Origin: Pseudoalteromonas sp. P1-25
Lineage (GTDB): Bacteria > Pseudomonadota > Gammaproteobacteria > Enterobacterales > Alteromonadaceae
Reading direction: 5' to 3'
Assembly (NCBI RefSeq): GCF_001401805.1
Contig: NZ_LKDW01000003.1
Location: 142,661-206,660 of the forward strand
Length of the DNA stretch: 64,000 nucleotides
The position numbers were made by a program, and so were the translations under genes. Below, in pieces: positions 8,592 to 17,780 of the stretch. The notes under the pieces are model-generated. The model did not search any database and was not told the DNA's origin. It saw only the letters and a program-made list of their open reading frames with translations. How positions within the stretch are numbered: position 1 is the stretch's first letter; the number at the start of each line of letters is the position of its first letter.

Positions 8592-9567
8592 GCCAATACT
8601 CCTGTAAATGGCGTAACTCAGAACCCTTGGGCTGTAGCGCTAATTCTTCGAGATAGCGCTGACAGTCAGTGTAATTATGTAATCCAAAGGCAACTTCGGC
8701 TTTATAAGGCAATACGTGGCGTCTGGCCATGCCCAATTGAGTGGCTAGATTTAAGTTTTGTTGTGCATCATTTAATTTACCCAGCGCTAGCTGAATACGC
8801 CCTAAAAACACATAGCTTGCTGGTTGAGGATCAAACTCTATACTTGTTAAAGTCAGTGTTTCTGCTTTCTCTAGTACGTATTTCTTTAGTGCGCCTTGTG
8901 CTAACCCTAAGTAACTAAGCTCCCAATAAAGCTCTGCTTGTTGGCGCTGCAGATTGCTTAATTTGGGTTGCTGAGTAGTATTGGCTATGTCTTGCTGGCA
9001 CTGGCTTATTTTTTCGTTCAGTGTTGTTTCTTTGCTATCTAAAGTTGAATAGGCAAGTAAGCGAATATCATCTTCTAAGTCTTTTAAGGCCAGTTTGAGA
9101 ATAGGAATAGCCTGGGCATCGCTCATGTGCCGAGCAGCCATTACTGCACTTAGGCGTTTATTGGGCTCACTGGCGTGTTTTAAAATAGCTTTTAATCCAC
9201 CCATTGAGTAAATAGGCGTTGCTGAAACACTTCTTGCTTCAAAAGGCAGGGCAGGAACCTTGTGCTCTACAATATCAACGTCGCTGTTTTTAAGCGGTTT
9301 ACTAAGGGCAAAAGTAATGGCAAATACCACCCCTAAAATACCAAACACTGGCAAGGTAAACAGCAGCAAAAATAACAGCGCTGAGCCACTTTTTAAGGTG
9401 GTTTTATATTTGTTAGGCATAAAAGCATGGCTAACAAAGGTAAAGCACAGGCTAGCAATGCCATGCAATAAAACAATCAATAGCCAGTTAGGCGCATCTA
9501 AAATATGCGCAAACGCAAAGTATTCACATAAACAGCCAATAAAAGCGGCAGCAATAATTTTAATCAT
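8584..9567 (-). CDS. pelE: PelE, inner-membrane TPR protein of the Pel synthase complex
   Basis: PelE is a scaffold-like inner-membrane protein with cytosolic tetratricopeptide repeats. Two or three hydrophobic segments occupy the first 85 residues. The C-terminal half is helical, with TPR-like segments (ASYVFLGRIQLALGKLNDAQQNLNLATQ and the following repeat). I choose the ATG at 9567, which overlaps the pelD stop by eight bases; an in-frame TTG at 9576 adds three residues. Length is about 327 residues, typical for PelE. The call rests partly on position, because PelE diverges fast. Confidence 0.88.
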   Translation of the reverse strand: MIKIIAAAFIGCLCEYFAFAHILDAPNWLLIVLLHGIASLCFTFVSHAFMPNKYKTTLKSGSALLFLLLFTLPVFGILGVVFAITFALSKPLKNSDVDIVEHKVPALPFEARSVSATPIYSMGGLKAILKHASEPNKRLSAVMAARHMSDAQAIPILKLALKDLEDDIRLLAYSTLDSKETTLNEKISQCQQDIANTTQQPKLSNLQRQQAELYWELSYLGLAQGALKKYVLEKAETLTLTSIEFDPQPASYVFLGRIQLALGKLNDAQQNLNLATQLGMARRHVLPYKAEVAFGLHNYTDCQRYLEELALQPKGSELRHLQEYWHE

Positions 9568-10855
9568 GAGGTGCAACTAGCTTAGCGATGTGTTCGCTAC
9601 TTATTGGTAAGGCCATTTGTTCTTCTATTTTAATATGCAGTTGCTCAATGGTTTTGCCAAAGTGTTCAATACACCATGTGTTAATGCGCGATATAAATCC
9701 GCTTTTATCCAGTTCATTTGCCATTGGCATAAGCAATAACAGAGTGTGGTTCTCACTGTCGTAAAGGTAAATATCTAGTCCCCGACGAGCCTCACTTAAA
9801 TACTCTAACAACTGACGCGACTCCTCACTTGTTTGCACTGCTTTTAGTTTAAGCAGCTGCGAGGGAATGTTATAGCGTTTAGCTTCTTTGTTTGCTCTGC
9901 GTAGCTGCCTTACAAAATAAGGCGTTTCTTCTGGGGTCATTACCGGGTTGGTTATTTCATGGCGAAGTAAATCACCGATATTACCGGCCATAACCGCAAG
10001 CAAGGTGAGAGTGGTGTTTTTGAGCGCAAAAAATTGAATGTTTTGTACTAAAATAACCCCATAAATGGTGTTATTAATATCAACCAGTGGGATAGCAATG
10101 TGGTATTGGCTAAACGTATTTTTAATCTCTTTTACCGAAACCAATTCGCGCTCTTCAAACATAGCTTTTATAAGTGGGTCGTCCAGCTTTAGCTCCCCCA
10201 TAGCACCTATACTTGCTAAGGGCGGCTCTATTATGGCGTTGTTTTCTACTTTATAAAGTGCGGCTTTTTCGAGTGAGCCATACTCAACAAATAAGTTTAA
10301 AATGCTTGTTGCTGCACTGTCTAAGCGTCTTTGTGTTAGTTGCCCGATAACGGCCCGAACCGCTTGAAGTGATTCGCGAAGGCTAAGAGTATGACCTGCC
10401 AGCATTTGCTCAATCCGGTCATGGGATGAGTTTATTAAATGATATTGGCGGGTAAAGGTCTCTAATCGGTTAGTGACATATTCAAGTTCAATGCTTTGCT
10501 GTTGATTGGTGCGCTCCCATACATCTCTGAATTCGCCAGCAATCATAATAACAATTAAATAACCAATCATAGCGTTGATATTAAACTCGCTAGGTTGCGC
10601 TAATACCTGGCTTTCACTTAACAATAACTGCCCAGCTAATAAACATAATATACTTATAAAACCTTTTGAAAAACCGTAGCGTAGAGCCACTAACAGCGGC
10701 CCTAGGACTGGCCACGAAAACCCATTTTCCGTCCAAAAGGGGTCTGCGGCGTTAAATATAACCGGCAGTACAATTGCAAGCGTGGTAAATATAATTACCT
10801 CAGCCCAAATTTGTAGCTCAGGAACCTCTCTTGGTCGAAAAAAATGTGTTTTCAC
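9560..10855 (-). CDS. pelD: PelD, c-di-GMP receptor of Pel synthesis
   Basis: PelD activates Pel polymerisation when it binds c-di-GMP. The 431 residues show four hydrophobic helices (about 18-110), a coiled-coil-like linker, a GAF domain (about 165-300) and a degenerate GGDEF domain (about 310-425). An inhibitory-site RxxD motif is intact as R358-G-L-D361, and an Arg about 32 residues later (in SRINTW) fits the second binding Arg known in Pseudomonas PelD. Regulation by c-di-GMP is therefore likely retained. The GTG start at 10855 overlaps the pelC stop (GTGA), indicating translational coupling. Confidence 0.93.
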   Translation of the reverse strand: MKTHFFRPREVPELQIWAEVIIFTTLAIVLPVIFNAADPFWTENGFSWPVLGPLLVALRYGFSKGFISILCLLAGQLLLSESQVLAQPSEFNINAMIGYLIVIMIAGEFRDVWERTNQQQSIELEYVTNRLETFTRQYHLINSSHDRIEQMLAGHTLSLRESLQAVRAVIGQLTQRRLDSAATSILNLFVEYGSLEKAALYKVENNAIIEPPLASIGAMGELKLDDPLIKAMFEERELVSVKEIKNTFSQYHIAIPLVDINNTIYGVILVQNIQFFALKNTTLTLLAVMAGNIGDLLRHEITNPVMTPEETPYFVRQLRRANKEAKRYNIPSQLLKLKAVQTSEESRQLLEYLSEARRGLDIYLYDSENHTLLLLMPMANELDKSGFISRINTWCIEHFGKTIEQLHIKIEEQMALPISSEHIAKLVAPHD

Positions 10856-11367
10856 TCACTAACCTCAATGTACGAAATTAAATCGGCAATAACATCTTGT
10901 GCTGTGGCGGCAATACTATCGCGTCCCCAGCCACTTTTGGCGATAGTACCGGTCCAAAGTGGTGTTGTTTGACCTGTAGCCGTTAAGCTGAGTGTTAGTG
11001 CTACTACAGGCTCACCATCGAGGCCTGCTTTATAACGCCATTCTTCAATGCTGCCTGATAATACATAGTCTGTTTGCTGCGTGTTTAGCCACTGCATAGC
11101 TTTATCAAGGCGGTATTGGTCATCAAGCGGCGGAAGCTCCTTGTTATTATTTCGCGGTGCACGTAATAACTTTGGTAGCTTATTTTGCTGCCAAATACTA
11201 GCCAGTATATCTTCTGCACGTTCACCAGCTAGTGGGGTTTGCGCATGATTTACCAAAGGCAGTAACGCCACGGTAGTTGATGGTCCCAGCTCTACATCAT
11301 CAGCCACACGGCTGGTGGTACATGCGCTGAGCACTAATACCAAACACGGTATGATTAAACGAAACAT
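10852..11367 (-). CDS. pelC: PelC, outer-membrane lipoprotein ring of the Pel exporter
   Basis: PelC forms a dodecameric lipoprotein ring on the periplasmic face of the PelB pore. The start at 11367 is preferred because AGGAGAG lies five bases upstream; an in-frame ATG at 11382 precedes that site. The product is about 171 residues and begins with a lipoprotein signal peptide ending LSAC, followed by the family-like VALLPLVNHAQTPLAGERAE. The gene begins 14 bases after pelB and ends in a GTGA overlap with pelD. Confidence 0.9.
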   Translation of the reverse strand: MFRLIIPCLVLVLSACTTSRVADDVELGPSTTVALLPLVNHAQTPLAGERAEDILASIWQQNKLPKLLRAPRNNNKELPPLDDQYRLDKAMQWLNTQQTDYVLSGSIEEWRYKAGLDGEPVVALTLSLTATGQTTPLWTGTIAKSGWGRDSIAATAQDVIADLISYIEVSE

Positions 11368-11381
11368 ATTCTCTCCTAACA

Positions 11382-14300
11382 TTAAAAATGTACGTAATAG
11401 CCCAATTGTAATTGTGTATCTGAGTTGCCCACTTTATTACTACTTTGATAACCCAGTTGTAATTTAAATAAGTCATCCCCTAGCACAGACCAGCCTGCTC
11501 CACTTGATACTGACACATCAAGGGTATCATTTAACGTTTGATAACCCGTACTGATGTCAAATAACCATGAGGGACTTTCGCCTAAGTATGGCGGAGCTAA
11601 GTTTGTGTTTGACGAAAGCGAGGTACCCAGAGCAAAGCGCCTAAATGGTTGTATATCAATAAGTTGCGGTCGTGCTCTTTGGTCTACACCTAAAGGGGCG
11701 AGTGTGCGCTCAAAGTCTTGCCATTGCGCACTAAAATAGGTATTCCAAATAGGGCGGTCTTTTAAAATAGTGTATTGATAGCGGGCGTTGTATTCTTGGC
11801 CTTTTACAAGCGTTGAGCTATCGCTGCGGCGTTTAAACGCCATTGCAGCTGCCGAGAGCTGCACGTTTTGGCGACCATCAATGGCGTAATTAATATAAGC
11901 CGTGGTTTTATTTAATTTAGCAAAGCTAAGCAAGGTTTCTGACTGACGGTTTTCAACATTGTGCTCAAGTTTTACACCTACCTGCGTGCGCGAGTCCCAT
12001 TGGTAACGCGTATCTAGGCTCAGGCCTTGGCGGCTCATTAATTTGCCCTGATGCGAGTCTACTTTTGCATCAAAGTACCAGCGGCCCCACGTCATTTTAT
12101 CTTCAATGGCAAACAGTAACCCGTTGTTATTTAGATTTTGCTGATTACTAATACTTAGTTTCCATTGCCCTTTAGCATACGGAAAATAAACATTTACATC
12201 GTATTGGCTAGTGTTTAGACCTGCCTCGGGCGATAGATTAATCTCTAATGCTCTAAAGTAGCTGGTGCGGGCATTACGTAATAAAGACGTTTCGGCTAGT
12301 GTTGGCTCTTGTGTTAACTCCTCATACCAATGCTGCATAGTTGCATAAGGTTGCTTTAAATATAATAAAGCGCTGAGTTCATCTACTTTGCCTAACGTTT
12401 GTGTATTTACCAGCGCCTTCACTTTATTAAATTCGCCGTTGCTCATAGCTAATTGTAGCTTTTGCCATGGCTCAAGCTTTTGTGCTGCCCGTCTTGCTAA
12501 CCACCAGTTAGCGGTTGCGTTGTTTATAGCCTCAGGCGCTATGTCATCTAAGCTACTAAATTGGCGTAAGTGGGGCACGGCCATAGCACCTGCCCACTGG
12601 ATCATTAAACCGCGGTATGCGTATTTGTCTTTTGGTAAATGGTTTAATAAATAATGTTTAAGTTCGCTGGCGTTAGCGTAGTAGCCTAATTGGTTCATCA
12701 CATCGGCTAAATTTACTAAAGTGGTTAAATCCCGAGGATTACTAATAGCTAACTGGCGCAGATAAAAGTAAGCACTATTAAAGGCTTTTTGATGAATAGA
12801 TAAACTCGCCAGTAATTGTGCCCAATCTCGGTTGGGCTCATTGCTTGAGTAGTTAGCTAAAATACGCTTAATCATAATGGTGTCGTGCATTTGTAATGCA
12901 AGCCAGCCTTGTGCCAGTACCACATCGGGATTGTATTCGCTTAGTTTTGCTGCACGGTTAAGTGTTGTGTACGCGTAGTTTAAGTCACTTTGGTTTTGGT
13001 ACCAGTTTGATAAGATTAACCAGGCTGGGTAAAGCGCTTTATTATAACGCTGCTTTTCAAGTGCCTGATGAATACGTGTAACATATTTTTCATCGCCAAT
13101 TTGCGTACTTAATAAGGTGATTTGAATTAATTGTCTATCGGTCAATGGCGCTTGCTGCCATAGGTAATTTAATAAACCTTGTGGGTTGTCGGCAAATTTT
13201 AACTGCTGATAATGCAGCATATCACCTACACTCAAAGGGGTGATGTTTTTTAATTGCTCTAAGGCGTACAACTCTTCTTGTTTATCGTTCACACGCATAG
13301 CCATATCAACACGTGCACTCCAAAACTCATCATCGTTACTGTGCGCTTTTTGCTTTAGAATGGTCAAAGCAGTTGTAAAGTCATCATTCAACCAATGTGC
13401 TCTTGCAAGCCAGAGTAAATCTTCTTCGTTTTTTGGCCCTGCGTAGTGAGGCCACAAGGCTCTTAATCCAGCTAAATTACCGGTATCGTGTAACACCTTG
13501 GCTTTCCAAAATTGAGAAAGTGGTGTTTTACCGTTTATTTTTTCATAGCGCTCAATATGGTTAAGCTCTTGTTTTGCATTACCAATAAATTCGTTGGTTT
13601 GCATCCAATTTGCAAAGCCATTGCCTTTAAGTTGCCTGTTCTGGGCTTTATATTCGTAAATGTCGTTAGCGTCTTGGTACAAGTAAAGAGCGTTGGCGTC
13701 ATTAATACTATCGGTCAGCATAGCCACATCAACGGCTTTGTGAGCCATTAACCATTTAAATTCTTTAAGCGCTTGCTTTGGTTTGTTTTGCCAGCGCATA
13801 ATTTTCCAGTTTAAAAGCCTAAGCGCTTTATTATTTGGGGTTTTAAGTAATAACTTTGCGATTAATTGCTCAGCCCCTGGTGCATCGCCATTAGCTAAGC
13901 GTAAATGCATGGCTTTGGTTAAATACTCGCTGTTATTAGGTTGTGCTTTTAGTAATATTTCAACCGCTTTCAAGGCGGCTGCATCATCACCTGCTAGGCT
14001 TGCATAATATAATGTACGCTCAGAATTTGCGGTATCACCGTATTTTTTCCACCATCGGTAGGCTTGCTTTGGGTTGTTAGCGCCAAGCGCAGTTTCAATT
14101 GCTTTTTGAGCTACATCAGCATTTATATGGGTTTTATAAATGGCCAAGGCCTTGGCTGGCTCTCCAGCGCTTAACCAAAAATCAGCGGCTAGTAATGGCT
14201 GAGCGTATCGCTCATAGTATTGGGCTACGCTTGTATTAAGCCCTGTTGCTTTGGCTATTTCTAATAATTGTTCATCCCAATGTGTGAATGCCGACAATTT

Positions 14301-14672
14301 AAGAGTTAATTCTTCAAAACGGTCATCTTTTTTAGCACCGCTATCAACCCATAGTGCGTATAAAAGTTTAATTTCTAGCTCAGTTTTTTTATCACTTTTA
14401 GGAAGCTTTTTAAGCTCGCTAGTTGCTTGTGAATATTCATTTAAACCAATATGAATGGCTATTTTTTTTGCACGTAGTTTTTCATTATAGGGGTCTGTAC
14501 TTAACGCGGCATTTAAGTAGGTTTTTTCAAAGGTATAATCTTGCGATAATGAGTCGTCTTCAAAAAAGAGGGTGTGTGGGAACAGCGCGTAAAGAGAAAA
14601 GCAGCTTACGGCTAAAATAATTAAAATAGTTTTAACAGACACTAAGTGAGGGCGTTTTTTATTATTCATCAT
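11382..14672 (-). CDS. pelB: PelB, TPR and beta-barrel outer-membrane Pel exporter
   Basis: PelB is the outer-membrane secretin-like export pore. Its periplasmic TPR domain binds PelA and guides the polymer. The 1096-residue protein (Pseudomonas PelB is about 1190) has an N-terminal membrane anchor near residues 13-31, a very long helical repeat region to about residue 780, and a C-terminal beta-barrel rich in alternating aromatic residues, ending in Phe (YYVHF), the classic outer-membrane insertion signal. Its ATG overlaps the pelA stop codon (ATGA). Confidence 0.93.
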   Translation of the reverse strand: MMNNKKRPHLVSVKTILIILAVSCFSLYALFPHTLFFEDDSLSQDYTFEKTYLNAALSTDPYNEKLRAKKIAIHIGLNEYSQATSELKKLPKSDKKTELEIKLLYALWVDSGAKKDDRFEELTLKLSAFTHWDEQLLEIAKATGLNTSVAQYYERYAQPLLAADFWLSAGEPAKALAIYKTHINADVAQKAIETALGANNPKQAYRWWKKYGDTANSERTLYYASLAGDDAAALKAVEILLKAQPNNSEYLTKAMHLRLANGDAPGAEQLIAKLLLKTPNNKALRLLNWKIMRWQNKPKQALKEFKWLMAHKAVDVAMLTDSINDANALYLYQDANDIYEYKAQNRQLKGNGFANWMQTNEFIGNAKQELNHIERYEKINGKTPLSQFWKAKVLHDTGNLAGLRALWPHYAGPKNEEDLLWLARAHWLNDDFTTALTILKQKAHSNDDEFWSARVDMAMRVNDKQEELYALEQLKNITPLSVGDMLHYQQLKFADNPQGLLNYLWQQAPLTDRQLIQITLLSTQIGDEKYVTRIHQALEKQRYNKALYPAWLILSNWYQNQSDLNYAYTTLNRAAKLSEYNPDVVLAQGWLALQMHDTIMIKRILANYSSNEPNRDWAQLLASLSIHQKAFNSAYFYLRQLAISNPRDLTTLVNLADVMNQLGYYANASELKHYLLNHLPKDKYAYRGLMIQWAGAMAVPHLRQFSSLDDIAPEAINNATANWWLARRAAQKLEPWQKLQLAMSNGEFNKVKALVNTQTLGKVDELSALLYLKQPYATMQHWYEELTQEPTLAETSLLRNARTSYFRALEINLSPEAGLNTSQYDVNVYFPYAKGQWKLSISNQQNLNNNGLLFAIEDKMTWGRWYFDAKVDSHQGKLMSRQGLSLDTRYQWDSRTQVGVKLEHNVENRQSETLLSFAKLNKTTAYINYAIDGRQNVQLSAAAMAFKRRSDSSTLVKGQEYNARYQYTILKDRPIWNTYFSAQWQDFERTLAPLGVDQRARPQLIDIQPFRRFALGTSLSSNTNLAPPYLGESPSWLFDISTGYQTLNDTLDVSVSSGAGWSVLGDDLFKLQLGYQSSNKVGNSDTQLQLGYYVHF

Positions 14673-17377
14673 TGAGCCCTTGTTGCGCAGTTTAAATAGC
14701 CATAAAATTCGCCAGCAGGTAATGTAAACTGCGTTTTATTACCAAACCTTTTTCCACTGTAACGCTCACCCATATGAGAGATAAACTGACAGTTTTGGGC
14801 ATTTCTTAGCTCAATTTTAGCTTCAATCCACGCTTTAAAGCTGACAGGGCCGTTTACCTGCCAATGACTAAACGCTACATTGGCAGAAAGCAAATAAGGT
14901 TGGTTATCAGGGGTTGTATGATCAAAGTTGATTGTGGCTATTTCATCGCCCACGTGAATATAATTGCCTTTCGCCGTTACCCCTAAAATACCGTGGCTGT
15001 TAGTCATGTTAGGTACATCAAAAATAGCAGGCAAGCGTAGCGTTTTTATATATTTAGAGCTAAAGAGCCATTCGCCACGCGCATTTTTAGCAAGCGCAGA
15101 GAAATAAAAATCTTTGGCGATACGTGCATATTGGCTCAAATGCACAGGGGTGTTTTCTCTGGCTAATACATAATCCACATTGTAATGCAGCGCGTCAAGC
15201 CCCGCCGGCACCTCGCCAGAGTAAAAATGAAAGTAAATTGTGTAAGGTTTTAACCTGTATGGCTTCTCGGTTATTTCAAATGTCTCTACTAAACGCTTAA
15301 AGCCATAGTAAGGGCCATGCCATAAGTTAGTGTAAACATTTTCGTTTAAAATAGGGGCGTATATTTGATACAGCAAATCTCGCTCAGGGCGGCCAATAGG
15401 CGAAATATGCGACAAGCTTGGGTTATCAGCATTGACGTCGGTATTTCCTCCATTTACGTTAATTACTCCCGCATTTCGTGCAAGCTCAAGCGCTTTAGGC
15501 CCAGGGGTCGCATCACCCGACCATAGCATCATTACGGTTTTTTTGTTTTTTGGTGCGAGTCGCTCATTAATGTAATTTATTGAACCAGTTATTTCTTTGT
15601 TTAAGTCTATGGCGTCATAGCCGGGAACATCTAAATGAAACCCGTAGTCGGTATCGTCTTTATCTATTTCTTTTCTGCCAGATAAGGCTGTCCAAAAATA
15701 GGGGTGGCTGTAGGTGTGTGATGCAACCTCAACATAGGGAAGCGCAAATATTTCTTTGGCTATTTTTTCAAGCTTTGGGCTGTCAGCGCTATGCAATCCA
15801 TTAGGTTCAATATCAGCTTGAATAATTGAAGAGGTTAATGGCAGCTTATATTTTTTTATAAATTCATCACGGATTATTTCTGCAGCATAAGGCTTACCTG
15901 CAAAGTGCGCAATGCTCGTGAAACCGTCGCCATCAATATGCAGTGTCAGCATCCGCCGGCCACTTAATGTGGTGGTATCAGGGGCAAGTATTGGTGCAAG
16001 TCCCATCGCATCAGTTAATAAAGCAACTGGGTCTACAACCCAGTTGCTGCCCTCCATAGGTAATGTATCTATTAGCCAGGGGGCCGCAATGAGTGCACCG
16101 TACTTTGTTTTGCTGGCCTGAGTTAGCGTGGTGCCATCGTCAGCGTGTATTGATATTAATGATTGCGCGTTCGTTGTAAGTGTTAATAAATACGGTTTTA
16201 CAATAGCGGGCGCGCTGGAAGATTCACCCTTTAGCCAAGGTACCATCGTTGCAAGCTTATAAGGCCCATTTGAGGGAGTGTTAAGGGTTTCTACCCCTAA
16301 ACTTTGTAATAATTTATTAGAGGGTGGAAGCTCGCCGAGAATCAGTTGTGGTACCACCCCCAAGTTACCTTCGAGCCACTCAATAACTTGAGCATCATAA
16401 AACTGATCGCTCGTTGTCCACGAGATAATGCCAGCATGGAGGCTAGTATCTACTTTAGGTAAAGGCGTATTTGCTACATCAATGTAATCGGGGATGTAGC
16501 CTAAATACTCAATCATTGTGGCAAGTTTTAAATGGACAGTGGTGTATATCAGTGGCTTTACATTACTGTTATACGGAATGAGTATACGCCTAGGCACAGG
16601 CTGGATGCTTGATGTCCCCCAAGTTTGAAGGTGTCCATCAGTAACCCAAGGTGCATAGCCTTGATCGCTAATTTGTTTTGCCATTGCAAGGCGAGCCTGC
16701 GGTCTTGCATAGTCAATAACCTGCACATTAAAGCCAAGTTTTTGTGCTTTGTTAAGCTGTGCATTTAACCAGTTTTGATCATCCACAGTGGTGAGTTTGT
16801 AACTGTTATCGACTGGGTTAAAGTGGCTAAAGAGTCCTTCGGCAACTAAATCAGATGCGTAATTATTAAGCTTAGGCAATAACTCAAATCCTCTGTTGAG
16901 GATTAAGTGTTTGTTAAACGTACTCGACAAACCTTTAATTATATCAACAAGGCCCGCTTGTTGAGCTGCTTTATCGTAATCGGGTTTTAATAATTGGTAG
17001 CTGTCGAGCGTGTCTAAAAACAAACCGTTAAAGCCGCGTTGCTTTAACTGATTCGCTTGTTTTTGCAAGTGTTGTTGCCAATGCTCAGCGGTTAAATCAG
17101 CAATGTGGCTATCCCAATGTGGGTTTTGAGCTACTGAAGATTCATTCTCAGTGTACGATTCTCCTACACTCAGATAAGCATATACACTAATATCACGCTC
17201 TTTTAGCCAATTCAGTTCGTGTTTAGTGATATTTTGTGGTTGCACAACAACCCGTGAATAAAAGGTCATTTCAGCCAGTGGCATGGGCGATGAATAGTAA
17301 AAAGCAATACTCTTACTGGCAGGTTGAGCGCACACGTTTAAACAAATTAACAACGTTAGATATAAGAAATACTTCAT
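14669..17377 (-). CDS. pelA: PelA, periplasmic Pel hydrolase and deacetylase
   Basis: PelA de-N-acetylates and trims the Pel polymer in the periplasm. A signal peptide (about 1-18, ending NVCAQ) is followed by a GH166 hydrolase domain (about 20-255), a middle reductase-like region, a polysaccharide deacetylase domain (about 470-700) and a C-terminal beta domain. Deacetylase metal ligands are present: D482 and D484 in HIDGDGF, and H554 and H558 in SHTYSHP, with the same spacing as in Pseudomonas PelA. E180 in VAEGLF and D122 fit the hydrolase site. The 902 residues match the family. It is the first gene of the operon; no good ribosome site is seen before the ATG. Confidence 0.95.
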   Translation of the reverse strand: MKYFLYLTLLICLNVCAQPASKSIAFYYSSPMPLAEMTFYSRVVVQPQNITKHELNWLKERDISVYAYLSVGESYTENESSVAQNPHWDSHIADLTAEHWQQHLQKQANQLKQRGFNGLFLDTLDSYQLLKPDYDKAAQQAGLVDIIKGLSSTFNKHLILNRGFELLPKLNNYASDLVAEGLFSHFNPVDNSYKLTTVDDQNWLNAQLNKAQKLGFNVQVIDYARPQARLAMAKQISDQGYAPWVTDGHLQTWGTSSIQPVPRRILIPYNSNVKPLIYTTVHLKLATMIEYLGYIPDYIDVANTPLPKVDTSLHAGIISWTTSDQFYDAQVIEWLEGNLGVVPQLILGELPPSNKLLQSLGVETLNTPSNGPYKLATMVPWLKGESSSAPAIVKPYLLTLTTNAQSLISIHADDGTTLTQASKTKYGALIAAPWLIDTLPMEGSNWVVDPVALLTDAMGLAPILAPDTTTLSGRRMLTLHIDGDGFTSIAHFAGKPYAAEIIRDEFIKKYKLPLTSSIIQADIEPNGLHSADSPKLEKIAKEIFALPYVEVASHTYSHPYFWTALSGRKEIDKDDTDYGFHLDVPGYDAIDLNKEITGSINYINERLAPKNKKTVMMLWSGDATPGPKALELARNAGVINVNGGNTDVNADNPSLSHISPIGRPERDLLYQIYAPILNENVYTNLWHGPYYGFKRLVETFEITEKPYRLKPYTIYFHFYSGEVPAGLDALHYNVDYVLARENTPVHLSQYARIAKDFYFSALAKNARGEWLFSSKYIKTLRLPAIFDVPNMTNSHGILGVTAKGNYIHVGDEIATINFDHTTPDNQPYLLSANVAFSHWQVNGPVSFKAWIEAKIELRNAQNCQFISHMGERYSGKRFGNKTQFTLPAGEFYGYLNCATRAQ

Positions 17378-17780
17378 TATTTTTTAAAAACCACAGCCTA
17401 AGTTAACGTTGAACATTGTTCCGTTTTTCGTATAAGTATTTATTATTAGAATTGTGATGATTATATGTTAAATAAAAATGCCTGGCTACCTTAATGTGAG
17501 GTGAAGACCGGCTCTATTGCTTAAGTGTTAACTAAATAAAAGGTAATAAAAACGCGTTACTGCACAGTATTTTCGATTAAAATTACGACTAATGTCGAGT
17601 GATACTATATATCTAAAGCGCTGTAATCTAATTATAATGCGCCCACCTTGCCAGCCCTTGGCAAACCCCTATGCTATTTATAAATTGGTATAAATAGTGA
17701 CATATTGAATGCTTACTTTATTACGTTGATTGCTGCAAAGCAGACAGTGTTAACGTGTATAACTTATTTGTGGAGATTTA
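17378..17780. other. Divergent regulatory region between pelA and the chemoreceptor gene
   Basis: This 403-base gene-free stretch must hold the promoters of both the pel operon (leftward) and the chemoreceptor gene (rightward). A TATAAT hexamer lies at 17633-17638 on the plus strand, with only a poor -35. Two inverted repeats are visible: TTGCCA...TGGCAA around 17649-17665 and CTATTTATA...TATAAATAG at 17674-17697. I see no coding region. Confidence 0.6.
17674..17697. promoter_or_regulatory. Perfect 9-bp inverted repeat, candidate operator
   Basis: CTATTTATA, a six-base spacer AATTGG, then TATAAATAG. A 24-base AT-rich perfect dyad about 85 bases before the chemoreceptor start is the typical size of a dimeric repressor site. 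No known consensus is assigned. Confidence 0.4.

Noticed and set aside
17660..17676. TTGGCAA followed by ATGCT, resembling a sigma-54 promoter before the chemoreceptor
   Set aside because: The spacing between GG and GC is eleven bases, and sigma-54 needs exactly ten.
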